Assembly: GCF_003343245.1 (NCBI RefSeq)
Contig: NZ_CP024901.1
Coordinates: 4,836,001 to 4,900,000 of the forward strand
Length of the DNA: 64,000 nt
Origin: Photorhabdus laumondii subsp. laumondii
Lineage (GTDB): Bacteria; Pseudomonadota; Gammaproteobacteria; Enterobacterales; Enterobacteriaceae
Reading direction: 5' to 3'
Program-made: the position numbers and the translations under genes
Notes under the pieces: model-generated
Seen by the model: the letters and a program-made list of their open reading frames with translations, nothing else
Told to the model about the DNA's origin: nothing
Database searches by the model: none
In this document: positions 39,753 to 50,757 of the stretch, one piece after another
Position numbering within the stretch: the stretch's first letter is position 1
Layout: each line of letters begins with the position of its first letter

Positions 39753-40179
39753 ACGGACTCCTGAATTGAGGTTTATTATGAGAAACAGGTTTTTTCGTGC
39801 AAAAAACAACCACCATCGTTATGTGTAAGAAAGGCACCAGAACAAACACACGCCTTTAGAACATCAGTTAGCACGACCTTCCAAAGACGCCATACACAGT
39901 GATGATGTGTGATGAAAAATATAATAAATCACAAAACTTGCTTACATTAAAAAACAAAATACAGACAATAAAATAACTTTACCTTTATATAATTACTTAT
40001 AATAAACATTTACTTATATTGATGATTAATTTACAAAAAAACCAATACAATGAATATTCTTGGTGTATGTTCATTGTTTTTTTTAAGAAAAATAGTTTAT
40101 TGAAAAGTAATGAGAAGTGAATAAGTCAAATTCCGCATATCCGAATAGTTAAAGTTCTAAATAAGAATCTCTTTATTGA
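39753..40179. promoter_or_regulatory. upstream region of the tccABC locus
   Basis: About 430 bases, AT-rich from 39905 on. It lies between the tccA start and the last immunity-like gene, whose transcripts also enter it from the right. I cannot point to a specific promoter or operator. Confidence 0.4.
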
Positions 40180-40647
40180 TTACCAACGGATTTCTGAGGT
40201 AGGTAAAAAAGTCACTAGTCTGACTCGTTCCTGCAAATCGTAATCAACCTGCATGCTAGTTGGAATACGGAAATCCAATAAGGTATATAATTCAGTCCAG
40301 CCAATTTCTTTAGTTAACCTTTTCCTTGGTGGAAGTGATTTTTCAGGTTTACCAAAATGCTGATGAATTAATTTCCGGGACATCAGCGGTATCAAAGGGG
40401 AAGGCAATTTATTAGGAAATATAAAATTAGGTCGTTTGTGATTAATGAAAGTTAACGTTATCTCTGTAAGTACTTTATTTTCTCGCAAAAATGATAAGAA
40501 AATCCCTTCTTTAGCCATATCAAGAGATATATCAGAGTCTCCGGGATAACCTGATGGCTTAGTTTTATAAGGAATTAATCCTTCATCGAAGATTTCCTGA
40601 TAAGTTTTGCCTAAACTATTAATTAAAGCTTCAATGTTGATAGCCAT
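40180..40647 (-). CDS. immunity-like paralogue 7 (DUF6392-type)
   Basis: 155 residues. It shares with its neighbours the opening [20 protein letters not shown], the segment [20 protein letters not shown] and the end [15 protein letters not shown] recognise the type as the small proteins found after pyocin-like effectors, believed to be immunity proteins. It is the last copy of the array. The middle region (residues 50-100) differs from other copies, as expected if the copies recognise different toxins. No signal peptide, so cytoplasmic. Confidence 0.65.
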   Translation of the reverse strand: MAINIEALINSLGKTYQEIFDEGLIPYKTKPSGYPGDSDISLDMAKEGIFLSFLRENKVLTEITLTFINHKRPNFIFPNKLPSPLIPLMSRKLIHQHFGKPEKSLPPRKRLTKEIGWTELYTLLDFRIPTSMQVDYDLQERVRLVTFLPTSEIRW

Positions 40648-40755
40648 TATTTATATCACCTCTGTTCTTGATTTAGCCAATTCACCTACGACTTTATTTT
40701 TCAAATTACCCGCAAATGAATTGGCTTTTAAAAATAACCTCCCATCTATTGTTGA

Positions 40756-41223
40756 TTACCAAAGTACTTCTGATGTGGATAAGAATGCAACTGACTTCAC
40801 TTGTTCCAACAGATCGTAATCAACCTGCATACTGGTTGGTATCCGAAAATCCAGTAGCGTATACAGTTCCGTCCAACCAACATCTTTCTTGAGAAATTTT
40901 CTCGGCGGAAGAGCCTTTTCTGGCTTACCAAACTGCTCATGAACCCATACCCTAGTCATCAAAGGCTTCAAGGGAGAAGGCAATTCATTAGGGAATTGGT
41001 ATAAAGGTCTTTTCTGATCAAGCAGAAAAAGCTCTACAGCAAATAAAATCTTACCATCTCTTTTAAAAGCTAAATGCATACCCTCTTTAGCCATATTCAG
41101 AGCAATAAATGAAGCTCCAGGGTATCCTGTTGGTTTGGTTTTATAAGGGATTAGCCCTTCATCAAAAATTTCCTGATAAGACTTTCCTAGACTATTTATT
41201 AGTGCATCTACGTTGACTGTCAT
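40756..41223 (-). CDS. immunity-like paralogue 6 (DUF6392-type)
   Basis: 155 residues, very close to the copy at 42461-42928 ([20 protein letters not shown] and the [20 protein letters not shown] segment are shared), so these two arose by a recent duplication. Its start lies ten bases after a truncated paralogue remnant (41233-41322). Confidence 0.65.
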   Translation of the reverse strand: MTVNVDALINSLGKSYQEIFDEGLIPYKTKPTGYPGASFIALNMAKEGMHLAFKRDGKILFAVELFLLDQKRPLYQFPNELPSPLKPLMTRVWVHEQFGKPEKALPPRKFLKKDVGWTELYTLLDFRIPTSMQVDYDLLEQVKSVAFLSTSEVLW

Positions 41224-41232
41224 TATTCATAC

Positions 41233-41322
41233 TCATGATCTATTATTTGGGATAAATTGTTTTTCAACCAACATATCGGTTGTCTGTCCTAAACTATTTA
41301 TGATTGCAAGAACATCAATCAT
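41233..41322 (-). pseudogene. truncated 29-aa remnant of an eighth immunity-like paralogue
   Basis: Starting at ATG 41322, which overlaps the stop of the preceding gene, the frame reads MIDVLAIINSLGQTTDMLVE and stops after 29 residues. This matches the N-terminus of the divergent copy at 41315-41782 (MIDVIEIINSLGKTADMLVE). The rest of the gene is missing, as expected from unequal recombination between copies. Confidence 0.7.
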
Positions 41323-41782
41323 TATTTACCGACTGTTCAAATAACAGTGCATCCACACGAAGATCAGTTTGATAAAGGAAGCGAATTTCTGTATTTGGGT
41401 ACTGATCATTTAGTTTACGAGTATAGGCATCAAATCCGCCTACTAAGCCAATTACCGGAATTCTCTCCGGTCCACTACTGTAATCGGGTTCTCCCATAAA
41501 TGCTCTGACAATAGCTTTATTCATTTTGTGAAGGAATGGAGCAGGCATATCACCACTATATGTACCAGTATCATCAACAGTGTTGATTAATGTGAATTGA
41601 ACAGAAATCAACACTGTTGATATAATATCGAAAACTAAAGTAAGACCCGTCTCTGGTTCAACACTAAATCTAGAATAACCTTCGAAAGCAAACTCAAACT
41701 TTTCCTCTGGAATAAGTTTATTTTCAACTAACATATCTGCGGTCTTCCCCAAACTATTAATAATTTCAATAACATCTATCAT
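41315..41782 (-). CDS. immunity-like paralogue 5, divergent
   Basis: 155 residues with the same opening pattern (INSLGKTADMLVENKLIPEE) and length as the others, but otherwise different. It lacks the GYPG and W-LY segments and ends DLRVDALLFEQSVNND. It is the most divergent member and may protect against another toxin type. It has a truncated sister immediately downstream. Confidence 0.6.
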   Translation of the reverse strand: MIDVIEIINSLGKTADMLVENKLIPEEKFEFAFEGYSRFSVEPETGLTLVFDIISTVLISVQFTLINTVDDTGTYSGDMPAPFLHKMNKAIVRAFMGEPDYSSGPERIPVIGLVGGFDAYTRKLNDQYPNTEIRFLYQTDLRVDALLFEQSVNND

Positions 41783-41891
41783 TATTTACATGACCTCTAT
41801 TCTTGGTTAAACCAACTCATCTGAGATTTAACTTTTCAAGCTGTTGATTAATGAATTAGCTCTCAAAAGAACCTTCCCTTTCTGCTAACTA

Positions 41892-42353
41892 TCAACGCAC
41901 TTCACTTGTAGGTAGAAATGTAACTCGACTGACTCGATCTAGAACATCGTGCGATACTTGCATACTAATTTCCGACTTACCCTGATAGTAATAAAGATAT
42001 GTCCAACCAAATCTATATGTCAATGCTTCAAATGGAGGTGCTGATTTAATTGGTTTACCTAAATTCTTATCTACCCATTGGCGGTTCATTTCCTTAATTA
42101 AGGGATATGGCATGTTGTTCGGAAAAACAAAACTGGGACGCTCAGGTATAAGTAAAGTTAAAGTCATCTCTATGAATGTCTTAGTTTCTCGATCAAATGA
42201 TAAGAAAGTCCCTTCTTTAGCCATATCAAGAGATATATCAGAGTCTCCGGGATAACCAGATGGCTTGGTTTTATAAGGAATTAGCCCTTCATCAAAAATT
42301 TCCTGATAGGTTTTCCCCAAGCTATTAATTAACGCTTCAACGTTGATCACCAT
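41892..42353 (-). CDS. immunity-like paralogue 4 (DUF6392-type)
   Basis: 153 residues. The first ~50 residues are nearly identical to the copy at 40180-40647 ([20 protein letters not shown]), while the second half is different (RFGWTYLYYYQGKSEISMQV). This mosaic pattern points to recombination within the array. Confidence 0.65.
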   Translation of the reverse strand: MVINVEALINSLGKTYQEIFDEGLIPYKTKPSGYPGDSDISLDMAKEGTFLSFDRETKTFIEMTLTLLIPERPSFVFPNNMPYPLIKEMNRQWVDKNLGKPIKSAPPFEALTYRFGWTYLYYYQGKSEISMQVSHDVLDRVSRVTFLPTSEVR

Positions 42354-42460
42354 TATTCATATAACCTCTATTCTCGATTCAGCCAATTCATCTAAGATTT
42401 AATTTCCAAACTGTTCGATAATGAATTGGCTTTTAAAAATAACCGCCCACCTATTGTTGA

Positions 42461-42928
42461 TTACCAACGCACTTCTGAGGTAGGTAAAAACATTACAGAA
42501 TCAACACGCTCAAACAGGTCATAATCAACCTGCATACTGGTTGGTATCCGAAAATCCAGTAGCGTATACAGTTCCGTCCAACCAACATCCTTCTTTAGAA
42601 ATTTTCGCGGCGGAAGAGCCTTTTCTGGCTCACCAAACTGCTCGTGAACCCATTTCCTGATCATCAAAGGCTCCAAAGGAGAAGGTAATTCATTAGGGAA
42701 TTGGTATGAAGGTCTCTTCTGATCAAGCAGAAAAAGCTCTACAGCAAATAAAATCTTACCATCTCTTTTAAACGCTAAATGAATACCCTCTTTAGCCATA
42801 CTTAAAGTAATATCTGGAGCTCCAGGGTATCCTGTTGGTTTGGTTTTATAAGGAATTAATCCTTCATCAAAAATTTCCTGATAGGTTTTCCCCAAGCTAT
42901 TAATTAACGCTTCAACGTTGATAGTCAT
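42461..42928 (-). CDS. immunity-like paralogue 3 (DUF6392-type)
   Basis: 155 residues, nearly identical to the copy at 40756-41223 over most of the length, with a shared 3' intergenic segment as well, so the duplicated unit is the gene plus its spacer. Ends [14 protein letters not shown]. Confidence 0.65.
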   Translation of the reverse strand: MTINVEALINSLGKTYQEIFDEGLIPYKTKPTGYPGAPDITLSMAKEGIHLAFKRDGKILFAVELFLLDQKRPSYQFPNELPSPLEPLMIRKWVHEQFGEPEKALPPRKFLKKDVGWTELYTLLDFRIPTSMQVDYDLFERVDSVMFLPTSEVRW

Positions 42929-43036
42929 TATTTATATCACCTCTATTCTTGATTCAGCTAATTCATTGGAGATTTGACTTTTCAAACCATTCACAAATGA
43001 ATTGGCTTTTAAAAATAATCGCCCATCTATTGTTGA

Positions 43037-43504
43037 TTACCAACGTACTTCTGAGGTAAGTAAAAACGTTACCGATTTTACTCGTTCCATCATGTCATAA
43101 GAAATCTTCATACTTGTAGGAATGTGGAAATCAAGCAATGTGTATAACTCTTTCCATCCAAACTGACGTTTCATAACCATTTGGGGTTGCTGTGATTTCT
43201 TAGGTTCACCAAACTGCTCATGGACCCACTGTCGAGACATCAGAGGCACCAAAGGAGAGGGAAGCTTATTAGGAAACTGATATAGAGGTTTCTTTTCATC
43301 AAGCAAAGTCAACGTAATCTCTTTTAAACGCTTACCATCCCGATAAAAAGCTAGAAACACCCCTTCTTTTACCATATCCAAAAATATCACCTCATCACCA
43401 GAAGAACCTGTTGGCTTGGTTTTATAAGGAATTAGCCCTTCATCGAAGATTTCCTGATAGGTTTCCCCCAAGCTATTAATTAACGCTTCAACGTTGATAG
43501 TCAT
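43037..43504 (-). CDS. immunity-like paralogue 2 (DUF6392-type)
   Basis: 155 residues with the common opening [20 protein letters not shown] and ending [14 protein letters not shown]. The central part ([20 protein letters not shown]) is its own. The gene starts about 110 bases after the preceding copy, a spacing repeated along the array. Confidence 0.65.
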   Translation of the reverse strand: MTINVEALINSLGETYQEIFDEGLIPYKTKPTGSSGDEVIFLDMVKEGVFLAFYRDGKRLKEITLTLLDEKKPLYQFPNKLPSPLVPLMSRQWVHEQFGEPKKSQQPQMVMKRQFGWKELYTLLDFHIPTSMKISYDMMERVKSVTFLLTSEVRW

Positions 43505-43612
43505 TATTCATATAACCTCTATTCTTGATTCAGCCAATTCATCTACGACTTTATTTTTCAAACTACCCGCAAATGAACTGGCCTTTAAAAATAATCTCCC
43601 ATCTATTGTTGA

Positions 43613-44071
43613 TTACCAACGAACTTCTGAGGTAGGTAAAAACGTTACCGATTTTACTCGTTCCATCATGTCATAAGAAATCTGCATACTGATTTCGTCT
43701 GTGAAACGATATAAATCTTTCCAACCAAATTGGTTTCTTAAAATTTGCCTTGGTGGTATTGACTTAATCGGATCACCTAAATTTTCTTTAACCCATACCC
43801 TATCCATAGAGTGCTTCAATGGTGATGGCAATTCATTTGGGAATATAAATGAAGCTTTATCGTCCCTAAGCAACCTTAAAGTAATTTCGTTTAATATTTT
43901 ACTACTCCGTTCAAACGATAAAAAAATCCCCTCTTTCACCATATCAATGCCAATACTAAGTACCCCAAGGGGACCGCTTGGTTTACTTTTATAAGGAATT
44001 AGCCCGTCATCAAAAATTTCCTGATAAGATTTTCCTAAGCTATTTATGAGTGCATCTATGTTGACTGTCAT
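43613..44071 (-). CDS. immunity-like paralogue 1, likely cognate to the PAAR effector
   Basis: 152 residues, directly coupled to the effector gene: its ATG at 44071 overlaps the effector stop at 44068. This is the usual position of the cognate immunity gene. It shares the family opening ([20 protein letters not shown]) and ends [14 protein letters not shown], but the middle ([20 protein letters not shown]) is distinct. Confidence 0.7.
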   Translation of the reverse strand: MTVNIDALINSLGKSYQEIFDDGLIPYKSKPSGPLGVLSIGIDMVKEGIFLSFERSSKILNEITLRLLRDDKASFIFPNELPSPLKHSMDRVWVKENLGDPIKSIPPRQILRNQFGWKDLYRFTDEISMQISYDMMERVKSVTFLPTSEVRW

Positions 44072-45729
44072 TTGTATAACCCCTGTTCTTGGTTAAGCCT
44101 GTGTATTTTGGCTCTGGCGTTTTCAAGTTGTGCTTTTGTTGCCCCGTAATTTCTCAATTCTGGCTCTATCGTACTGAAATCACGCTCCACAGCTGCTCTT
44201 AAGTCTTTAGAATCCTGTTCTATTTGCGTCTGAGAATTCCGGCCGCCATAAGTTGCACTGAACTTCTGGTGAACCTTTGCCGGGATAATGATTGCTGCAA
44301 CATTTTTTTCAATAAGACTTAACTCATCCATCTCCAAATCGGGATATAACATTTTTAATTTCGCTCGAACAGCCGCTGCCGAAGGCATATGATCCGCGTG
44401 TGTTCCATTCCTCAGCCGCCCAGCAAAGTTTCTATATAAATCCACTTCAAACAATTTCACCGGCGGTTTACTCAGATACACATACACCGGCGGCATATTC
44501 GGAATGGGGAATACCAGAATATAATCGCGGAAATCCTTCTCTTCCGGCATTGGCAACGATTCAATATCGCTGCCCACTTTATCCGGGATCGGCAACACGG
44601 TTATTTGCGACGGAATAAACGGCTGTTCTTCATTCCCGGTATGGGCTGGAGCCTTGAATTCCTGTTCATTCGGCGTCCATAAAATCGTCGGCCGGGTTTC
44701 TCCCGGTTCCCAGAACTCGTAATTACCGGTGGTCCGATTGAGCGTCATCATGCAAACCGGCACTTTATCCAAGCCGCTTTCCGGGCTGACGTGATATCCC
44801 TGAACCGTCATCCTGCCGCTTTTTTCATCTCTGATCCAGCGAAAACGTACACGAGTTGGTGCTTTTCCATACTGTTCCGCTATCTGTCTCAGGCGATACG
44901 GATCTAAGTAATCCTCTTCCCCCTGATTCAACGACGGTGAATAAAACAGCCCCATCAACCCAACCGTTACCGGATTCGGTGCCGCCAGCCAACGTCCAGC
45001 ACTGATAGCACCGCCACCAATGTAACGCATCACCAGCGTTTCCCCTTCCGCTACCGCGCTGCGGGTAGTGGCGGCCACAGCGGTAGCCGCCGCTTCGGCA
45101 TTATCTTTTCCACTACGAAACCACCGCTTATACCACGGTAATTTTTTATCCCGCGGCTTACCCGGTTCCGGCGGGTGTTTCTTGTCCTGCGGGGGTGGTT
45201 CAGGCTTTTGCGCCGTGGCTGGCGCAGGAGATGACGGCACCTGATATATCGCCATTCTGCCAAAGTTATTTGCCGATTCAGGCTCAGTTCCAGCGTCAGT
45301 ACACCCTTTACCCCGCTGGCAGGACTTCGTAAACACCGGTATCGGCGGCGGAGGTACCTGCGTTGCAGGCGGGCTTCCCACATCCTTTACCGGAGAAGAG
45401 AAATGCTGTTGCGCCATATTCGTGGGAGCGGCAACCCGGTCAGCAGTCTTATCTTGCTTCTCATAACTGTCCATCTCCGAATTGATAAACCGAGCCCGAC
45501 AGGGACAAGTACTGACACTATCCAACGTGCCAGCCAACTTGCGCCCCATGTCAAACACATCGGATACACCACCAACAATCACGTAAGTACCGGGATGTTT
45601 GCCACAGGTAACCTTATCCCCTTCACGAGCGGTTGCTCGCCCATTAAATGTCATGGTGTGGTCACCAGTAATAATCTGACCACCACAGGTTGTTTTATCA
45701 CCAACGAGCAGGAAATACCCTATTGCCAT
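44068..45729 (-). CDS. PAAR-domain effector with S-type-pyocin region and C-terminal toxin domain
   Basis: 553 residues. The N-terminal ~85 form a PAAR domain ([36 protein letters not shown]), the spike tip of type VI secretion and related injection systems. A Pro-rich linker (about 95-205) leads to a region resembling the S-type pyocin domain (about 250-420, [30 protein letters not shown]). The last ~120 residues hold the toxin module, with HADHMPS and [17 protein letters not shown] giving His-rich, nuclease-like motifs. No secretion genes are nearby, so it would use a machine encoded elsewhere. The next gene overlaps its stop and seven immunity-like genes follow, which supports an antibacterial role. 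Confidence 0.75.
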   Translation of the reverse strand: MAIGYFLLVGDKTTCGGQIITGDHTMTFNGRATAREGDKVTCGKHPGTYVIVGGVSDVFDMGRKLAGTLDSVSTCPCRARFINSEMDSYEKQDKTADRVAAPTNMAQQHFSSPVKDVGSPPATQVPPPPIPVFTKSCQRGKGCTDAGTEPESANNFGRMAIYQVPSSPAPATAQKPEPPPQDKKHPPEPGKPRDKKLPWYKRWFRSGKDNAEAAATAVAATTRSAVAEGETLVMRYIGGGAISAGRWLAAPNPVTVGLMGLFYSPSLNQGEEDYLDPYRLRQIAEQYGKAPTRVRFRWIRDEKSGRMTVQGYHVSPESGLDKVPVCMMTLNRTTGNYEFWEPGETRPTILWTPNEQEFKAPAHTGNEEQPFIPSQITVLPIPDKVGSDIESLPMPEEKDFRDYILVFPIPNMPPVYVYLSKPPVKLFEVDLYRNFAGRLRNGTHADHMPSAAAVRAKLKMLYPDLEMDELSLIEKNVAAIIIPAKVHQKFSATYGGRNSQTQIEQDSKDLRAAVERDFSTIEPELRNYGATKAQLENARAKIHRLNQEQGLYK

Positions 45730-46129
45730 TTATTCACTTCTCCAATGAGTTACAACATGAAGAGTGAATCTAACTGAAATCATCATCATGCTTTTGCCAT
45801 TTATGGATTAATAAATGTTCAATAGTGCAATGAATTTCACTTAAAAATATATAGGAATATTCTGAAAGTTAGAGAAATAATGTCGATTGATGCTTGTAAT
45901 TCATCATATTTTGCAACACTTTTATTACTATTAATTATCAAAAGTGAGAATTCAAGCAGCAGTGACGAATTGGCAGAAGTACACCGCAGATTTTTTCAAA
46001 TTATGGTCAGACGGTTAACCGCTATCCGTCCAAAGTGCTGACCAAAAGACCAACACTTTGTCAAAAATCTGCAAAACTATTCAAGCTTTGATGGGCTTTA
46101 CCAGATTACCTCTGATAATCGCAGGTGGG
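45730..46129. other. intergenic between effector and Lux-like operon
   Basis: 400 bases. The first part (to about 45950) is AT-rich and should carry the promoter of the effector/immunity operon. CGCAGATTTTTTCA (about 45991) and CAAAAATCTGCA (about 46061) are complementary arms that may fold as a terminator for the leftward operon. Confidence 0.4.
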
Positions 46130-47053
46130 CTATGCTCCTGCACAAGCAAACATGCTTTGTTGGTGCAAACGACGAGCAAACTGACAATCTAAGGTCAACT
46201 CTTTCCTACTATGTCCTCGAACCAGTAAAGCTTCCCAATGGTGATGATGACCGGGCACAAACCCTGTACAGGCAAATCCCGCCTGCTGCAAAATTTCCAT
46301 TGCCTGAAGCGTCCCTTCCCCTACCGGCAGTCTCACATATATCAGTTTGTGTGCCGGTAACTCTGCCACCTCTTTTACCCGCTCGGTTGTCTGCTTTTCT
46401 ATCCACACTTCCAACCGACGTCCATGATTGGTTATACGGATATCTGCATCAACCAACTCCTCCGGTTGCAGAGGCTCTTGACCAAACACTTGAGTCACCG
46501 ATGTCAACCACAGTTGCCAACCGGAAGGCCAATGTACCTCTGGAAACGGCCAGCTTTGTAAAGGTAAACAACCCAGTACTATGCTTTCCGGGCGTGCCTG
46601 ATCAAACGGTGATGTTACATAGTCCGGCAGCAATCCCGTGGTGTGAAACCCCAGATTTTGGGCCAGACGCTGACTATGGTTATGCGACGACACTTGCTTA
46701 ATTGTGAGGATACTTAACCCCATTTTCTTAGCCTGATCACACAAGTATCGTCCAAGCGCGGTAGCAATACCCTGCCCACGTGCCTGTGGATGTACTGCGA
46801 TCAACGCCAGTTCAGCGCTTAATGAGCAGTGTTCATCCCGCCACAGTGCGGCATGCCCCAACACGTGTCCATCCTGTACCGCAACAGCGGAATACCACTG
46901 TTTTGCCGCGTTATAACGGCCAAGCATGGTAGGTAAATAGACTTCCGGGTAGACATAATCTTCGCCGTAAACAACCCGAAATAACGCACTAATACCGGTA
47001 GAATCCTCTTCCCGGAATAATCGAACTAATGGTATTCCTAGATTCATGCTCAT
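46130..47053 (-). CDS. GNAT-family N-acetyltransferase
   Basis: 307 residues. The N-terminal half is a GNAT domain with the acyl-CoA binding motif VHPQARGQGIATALGRYLCD (about 88-107) and the later NLGFHTTGLL. Residues 160-307 form a second, degenerate domain. Its ATG overlaps the upstream ligase stop (ATGA), so it is the last gene of the LuxE-LuxC operon. It probably transfers an acyl or acetyl group to an amine of the pathway product. The antisense 189-codon frame over it has no support. Confidence 0.8.
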   Translation of the reverse strand: MSMNLGIPLVRLFREEDSTGISALFRVVYGEDYVYPEVYLPTMLGRYNAAKQWYSAVAVQDGHVLGHAALWRDEHCSLSAELALIAVHPQARGQGIATALGRYLCDQAKKMGLSILTIKQVSSHNHSQRLAQNLGFHTTGLLPDYVTSPFDQARPESIVLGCLPLQSWPFPEVHWPSGWQLWLTSVTQVFGQEPLQPEELVDADIRITNHGRRLEVWIEKQTTERVKEVAELPAHKLIYVRLPVGEGTLQAMEILQQAGFACTGFVPGHHHHWEALLVRGHSRKELTLDCQFARRLHQQSMFACAGA

Positions 47054-48321
47054 GCTGCCTTCTCTTCAGCACCATAACCACGATGATCAACCACCCGCAT
47101 TAATTTACCGGAGCGTGGATGAGTGACCATATTTTCCAAAGCGCAGTAAGTGACTTCCACATGCAAAAATCCCTGATCACATAACTTTGCCATCGCGGGT
47201 TGTGCCGCCAACAATGTCTGATGCACTGATGTTGTCGATGACGCCAGTGATGAATCGCCCGCTAACAAGAGTTCTATCTTATCCATGCCACCCTGACGGC
47301 TCAGCAATAACTGCCAAGCCAGTATGCCCTCTTGCTGTTGCAGTAAACGCGCAATATGGTCAGGAAAAATGGACAGCGAGAAAACTCGCACTCGGTGAGC
47401 GCTGCCCGCTCGCCCCTGCAAAGCGAATTTGCGACTCGGCTGCCCTGACTCTTCACACCAACAGGCCATGTCACCGGTAGGATAGCGGATAACTGGCATC
47501 AAGCGTCGCTGCAGATTGGTCACAACCAACAGGCCATTTTGGCCGGGCACCGTAATCGGCTGACCATTGGATTCGTCAATAATTTCAACAATGGTATCCG
47601 TATCAAAAACCCGATGTTCGCCGTAACAGCAATCGGGAGACGCCGCCCCAATGAGGCCCGCATCAACGCTGGCACAACCAACTGAACCAATACGCGCATT
47701 AGGAAATACCTGACTCAAGAGTGTCAATTGCTCTGGAAACAGGCTTTCACCGCCGTACAACAGACGATCAATGCCGGGAATAGACTGGCCCCACTGCTGC
47801 AAGGTACTGGCAAAACGTAATAGCTGCGCCGTCACGCCGGCCAAAACATTAATCCTCAAGCTGACAATCGCATCGGCCAGTGCCCGATCATCAACTGACC
47901 AAGTAAACGGATACTCCACTACCGGCACTGGTGAATAGGACAACGCACCGTGAATAAACAATAAACTGGTATACAAATCACCAGCCACAAACAGATTAGC
48001 AACGCGATCACCGGGCTGTAATTGCTGTGCAAGCCCTTGACCAAATGCGCGCACGAAAGCACGCCATTCGCTACAACTGAATACCGACAATCGACCATCA
48101 CTGGTAGAGCCACCGGTTTTAAAAACATGACCACCGTTAACCGGACCGGTTAATACCGGCCAGTTTTCCAGCGATTGCGATTGCTGCCAATAGTCATCAG
48201 GATTGATCAATGGTAGATCAGTTAGCGCCCAACCGGATCGAGGCAGATCACGATAAAGATCCTTAAAAAAAGGTGCATGATTGCGGGCGTATTCAACCAG
48301 ATCGTGTAATGATAGTGTCAT
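47050..48321 (-). CDS. adenylate-forming ligase of the PaaK/LuxE-like type
   Basis: 423 residues. FKTGGSTSDGRLSVFS (about 89-104) is the phosphate-binding loop of adenylate-forming enzymes, YGGESLFPEQLT (about 188) and RYPTGDMACW (about 275) are later family motifs. Length and order resemble phenylacetate-CoA ligase. It follows the LuxC-type gene by 29 bases. Activation of a carboxylic acid as acyl-AMP is likely; the acid is unknown. Confidence 0.75.
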   Translation of the reverse strand: MTLSLHDLVEYARNHAPFFKDLYRDLPRSGWALTDLPLINPDDYWQQSQSLENWPVLTGPVNGGHVFKTGGSTSDGRLSVFSCSEWRAFVRAFGQGLAQQLQPGDRVANLFVAGDLYTSLLFIHGALSYSPVPVVEYPFTWSVDDRALADAIVSLRINVLAGVTAQLLRFASTLQQWGQSIPGIDRLLYGGESLFPEQLTLLSQVFPNARIGSVGCASVDAGLIGAASPDCCYGEHRVFDTDTIVEIIDESNGQPITVPGQNGLLVVTNLQRRLMPVIRYPTGDMACWCEESGQPSRKFALQGRAGSAHRVRVFSLSIFPDHIARLLQQQEGILAWQLLLSRQGGMDKIELLLAGDSSLASSTTSVHQTLLAAQPAMAKLCDQGFLHVEVTYCALENMVTHPRSGKLMRVVDHRGYGAEEKAA

Positions 48322-48350
48322 GATTTACCCAAAAAGTAGTATTATTGGTC

Positions 48351-50756
48351 TCAGAATCGGCTATCCAGCACCAGCGGCGTTTTGCCACTTTGCGGGTGAC
48401 GATGGAACTGTCCAACAGGTGTCGGGATAACTTCCAATTGAAGCAATCCACCACTGACAACCTGGTTCAGCATCCTATGTTGCAACAGATGCATACGTAC
48501 CTGCTCAGCATCCCCGTCGGCTAATATATGGATATAATCACAACCACTGGAGCTGTTCCCTACCAACCACTGCACCGGAAACGGCAACCCGGCGGATAAT
48601 TCGGTTGGGTTCAGAAAAATAGAACCTACCCGCGTCAACACCCCATGACGGCCTCCCAGTTTAAACCGCGGCGTTGGTAACCCGCAGTCGCAGAGATCTG
48701 GCAGCCAATAACCTAAGTCGCCTATATCATAACGCTGGACCACCTGCCCTTCCCGCGCCAGAGGGGTAAACACCAGTCGACCGCTTTCCCCTGTCGGAAC
48801 AGGCTGATCACTATCAAGAGCCAAGATTTCCAACCATTGAATATCAGATAACAGATGGAACTCCCCCTCTTGGCAACAAGCACAAGCATGACCTAACGGA
48901 CCGGCATCCACGGAACCGTAAATCGCCGAGCGAATTATCTGTACACCAAAACTGGACAGAAACCGACACCGCTCTTCACCAATATGCTCACCGCCAGTAA
49001 AAATTTTGCGTATCCCACCATAGGCGCGCAACGCAGCCTCTTCACATTCAAACAGTCGGTGGATAGTGCTTGACATTCCTGCCAGCGTATTGATTCCCTG
49101 AGTGACAATAAAGTGCCTGATTTGGCTAAAATCATCGTCTATCGGGCCGCCCATCGGGTAATGCGGCACGGATAATTTATCCAGCACAGTGAAGAAACTC
49201 GTCAAACCGCCATACAAGTTACTGCCATAAAACAAATTCATTACCCGGTCTTGGGATGGCTCCAGACCAGCAGCGAACAAACCATCTGCCGCGGCCTGCA
49301 TTTGACTGTGATAATCTCGATGGCTGAAACCCGCCAACTTTGGCTCGCCGCTACTGCCACCGCTACGAAAAAACACCTGTGCTTTTGCCGTCACACCGCC
49401 GTTCTGAAACTTTGCTTTATCCATCACTGGAATCCCTGCCAGTTCCGGCGGATTGGCTGACCCTTTATCTAATGCGACATGTCCCGGCAGTTGCTCAGGT
49501 TTTAAGCTGACGGAGACGCGTCGCGCCAGCCGAGTCAATGCGTAAACACCATCATGTGGCTCACCCTCATAGCCATCATGCATAACTCCGGCCTGACATA
49601 TCCGGCTAACACCGGCGGCCAACAACTGACGACTCAACATCGGCAGCTCTTTTTCTTTCACTATCAGAGCGCAACTTTGCAAATAGGGGCGCCACGGCAA
49701 CAAAATCTCAACCAATTGTGCACGTGGTGCCGGACGGACTTGCAAAGTACGGTACAACGGTGATGGAGCAAGCTCTTGACGCTGTATCCAGGCGACTCGC
49801 CAGCCATTGCCCTCTTCTACCGAACCGCGGAGTTCAGCAAAAGTGTGATCCAACTTCAAAAATGCCATCTGACTGCTGATTTCCGCCGCTTCCTGTATGT
49901 CTGTCTGTAAGGCAGGCCATATTGTCGCGCGTCGTGCCAATGCGGCGGCCACAGCACTAACGACTTCCCGTAAAACGTTCTCGTCAGCGCTATCGACCAA
50001 CAAACACTGTGGACTGGAACACGCTTGTTGGTCAAAACGGCAAACATCATCAGCCAATGCATCGTAATCAGCATCACTGGCAGCCATCGGGTCAAAATAA
50101 GCAAAACTGATACGATGTCCCCAATCTATCCAACGGCAACCGGGCCGCAATTGGCTACGGATAGCGGTCAGGGCGCTATTACTGCCCCAGGCGGATACGG
50201 CATCAGCACACGCCAGTAATTCTGATAATTGATCAGACGGCAAAGGCAACACAGAGATATAAGGTGCCAACGTGCCGCTCAGGTCATGACGTAGGAATTC
50301 AGCCAGTATCTGCGCATTAAGGCCGTGATCACTGCTACTAGGACGTAACCAGTTGACATTACCCACTAGCAAGCTCTCTAACACCGCCATAAATGGCAGT
50401 AAAGGCGCGTTGGCCGGCGTAATATGCACCACCAATCCCAATGGTTGCCAAGTTTCAAAACGGGGCTGTGTATAGTCAAAGCGACGCAGAGAAAAGGGCT
50501 GTTCTCCCAATTCGTGCCGCAACTTTGCCTCTAAAGAATCGCGATGGCAGAAGTGACGTAACGCAGTGAGGGCGGCGGTATCCAGCGCAAGCTTAACAGC
50601 AACATTATCGAGATCATCAACGAAGCGCTCAGCACACGCCAATACCTGTTGTACACTTGGGGGACAAGCCAGCGTCTCAGCCAAATTACCTTTCAGTTCC
50701 GCCAATACGCTAGCGGGCTCCAAGTCAGAGATAACCTTACCATTCACTAAATACAT
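48351..50756 (-). CDS. fusion of LuxC-type acyl reductase and adenylate-forming ligase
   Basis: 801 residues. Residues 1-400 match LuxC acyl-CoA/acyl-protein reductases: ETWQPLGLVVHITPANAPLL (101-120), SAWGSNSAL, and DQQACSSPQ with the acyl-accepting Cys246. Residues 420-801 are a ligase domain like the separate enzyme downstream (FRSGGSSGEPKLAGFS near 455; FTGGEHIGEERCRF near 575). Ordinary LuxC has about 480 residues, so the fusion is unusual. The start has AAAGGAG inside the end of the LuxE-like gene. The protein should both activate an acid and reduce it to an aldehyde with NADPH. Confidence 0.8.
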   Translation of the reverse strand: MYLVNGKVISDLEPASVLAELKGNLAETLACPPSVQQVLACAERFVDDLDNVAVKLALDTAALTALRHFCHRDSLEAKLRHELGEQPFSLRRFDYTQPRFETWQPLGLVVHITPANAPLLPFMAVLESLLVGNVNWLRPSSSDHGLNAQILAEFLRHDLSGTLAPYISVLPLPSDQLSELLACADAVSAWGSNSALTAIRSQLRPGCRWIDWGHRISFAYFDPMAASDADYDALADDVCRFDQQACSSPQCLLVDSADENVLREVVSAVAAALARRATIWPALQTDIQEAAEISSQMAFLKLDHTFAELRGSVEEGNGWRVAWIQRQELAPSPLYRTLQVRPAPRAQLVEILLPWRPYLQSCALIVKEKELPMLSRQLLAAGVSRICQAGVMHDGYEGEPHDGVYALTRLARRVSVSLKPEQLPGHVALDKGSANPPELAGIPVMDKAKFQNGGVTAKAQVFFRSGGSSGEPKLAGFSHRDYHSQMQAAADGLFAAGLEPSQDRVMNLFYGSNLYGGLTSFFTVLDKLSVPHYPMGGPIDDDFSQIRHFIVTQGINTLAGMSSTIHRLFECEEAALRAYGGIRKIFTGGEHIGEERCRFLSSFGVQIIRSAIYGSVDAGPLGHACACCQEGEFHLLSDIQWLEILALDSDQPVPTGESGRLVFTPLAREGQVVQRYDIGDLGYWLPDLCDCGLPTPRFKLGGRHGVLTRVGSIFLNPTELSAGLPFPVQWLVGNSSSGCDYIHILADGDAEQVRMHLLQHRMLNQVVSGGLLQLEVIPTPVGQFHRHPQSGKTPLVLDSRF

Positions 50757-50757
50757 T

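Noticed and set aside
40180..44071. Regularly spaced repeats considered as a CRISPR array
   Set aside because: Units are ~570 bases with full coding frames and diverging sequence; they are tandem genes.
46132..46701. 189-codon rightward frame antisense to the GNAT gene
   Set aside because: Shadow of a real gene: Pro-rich composition, no RBS, no family pattern.
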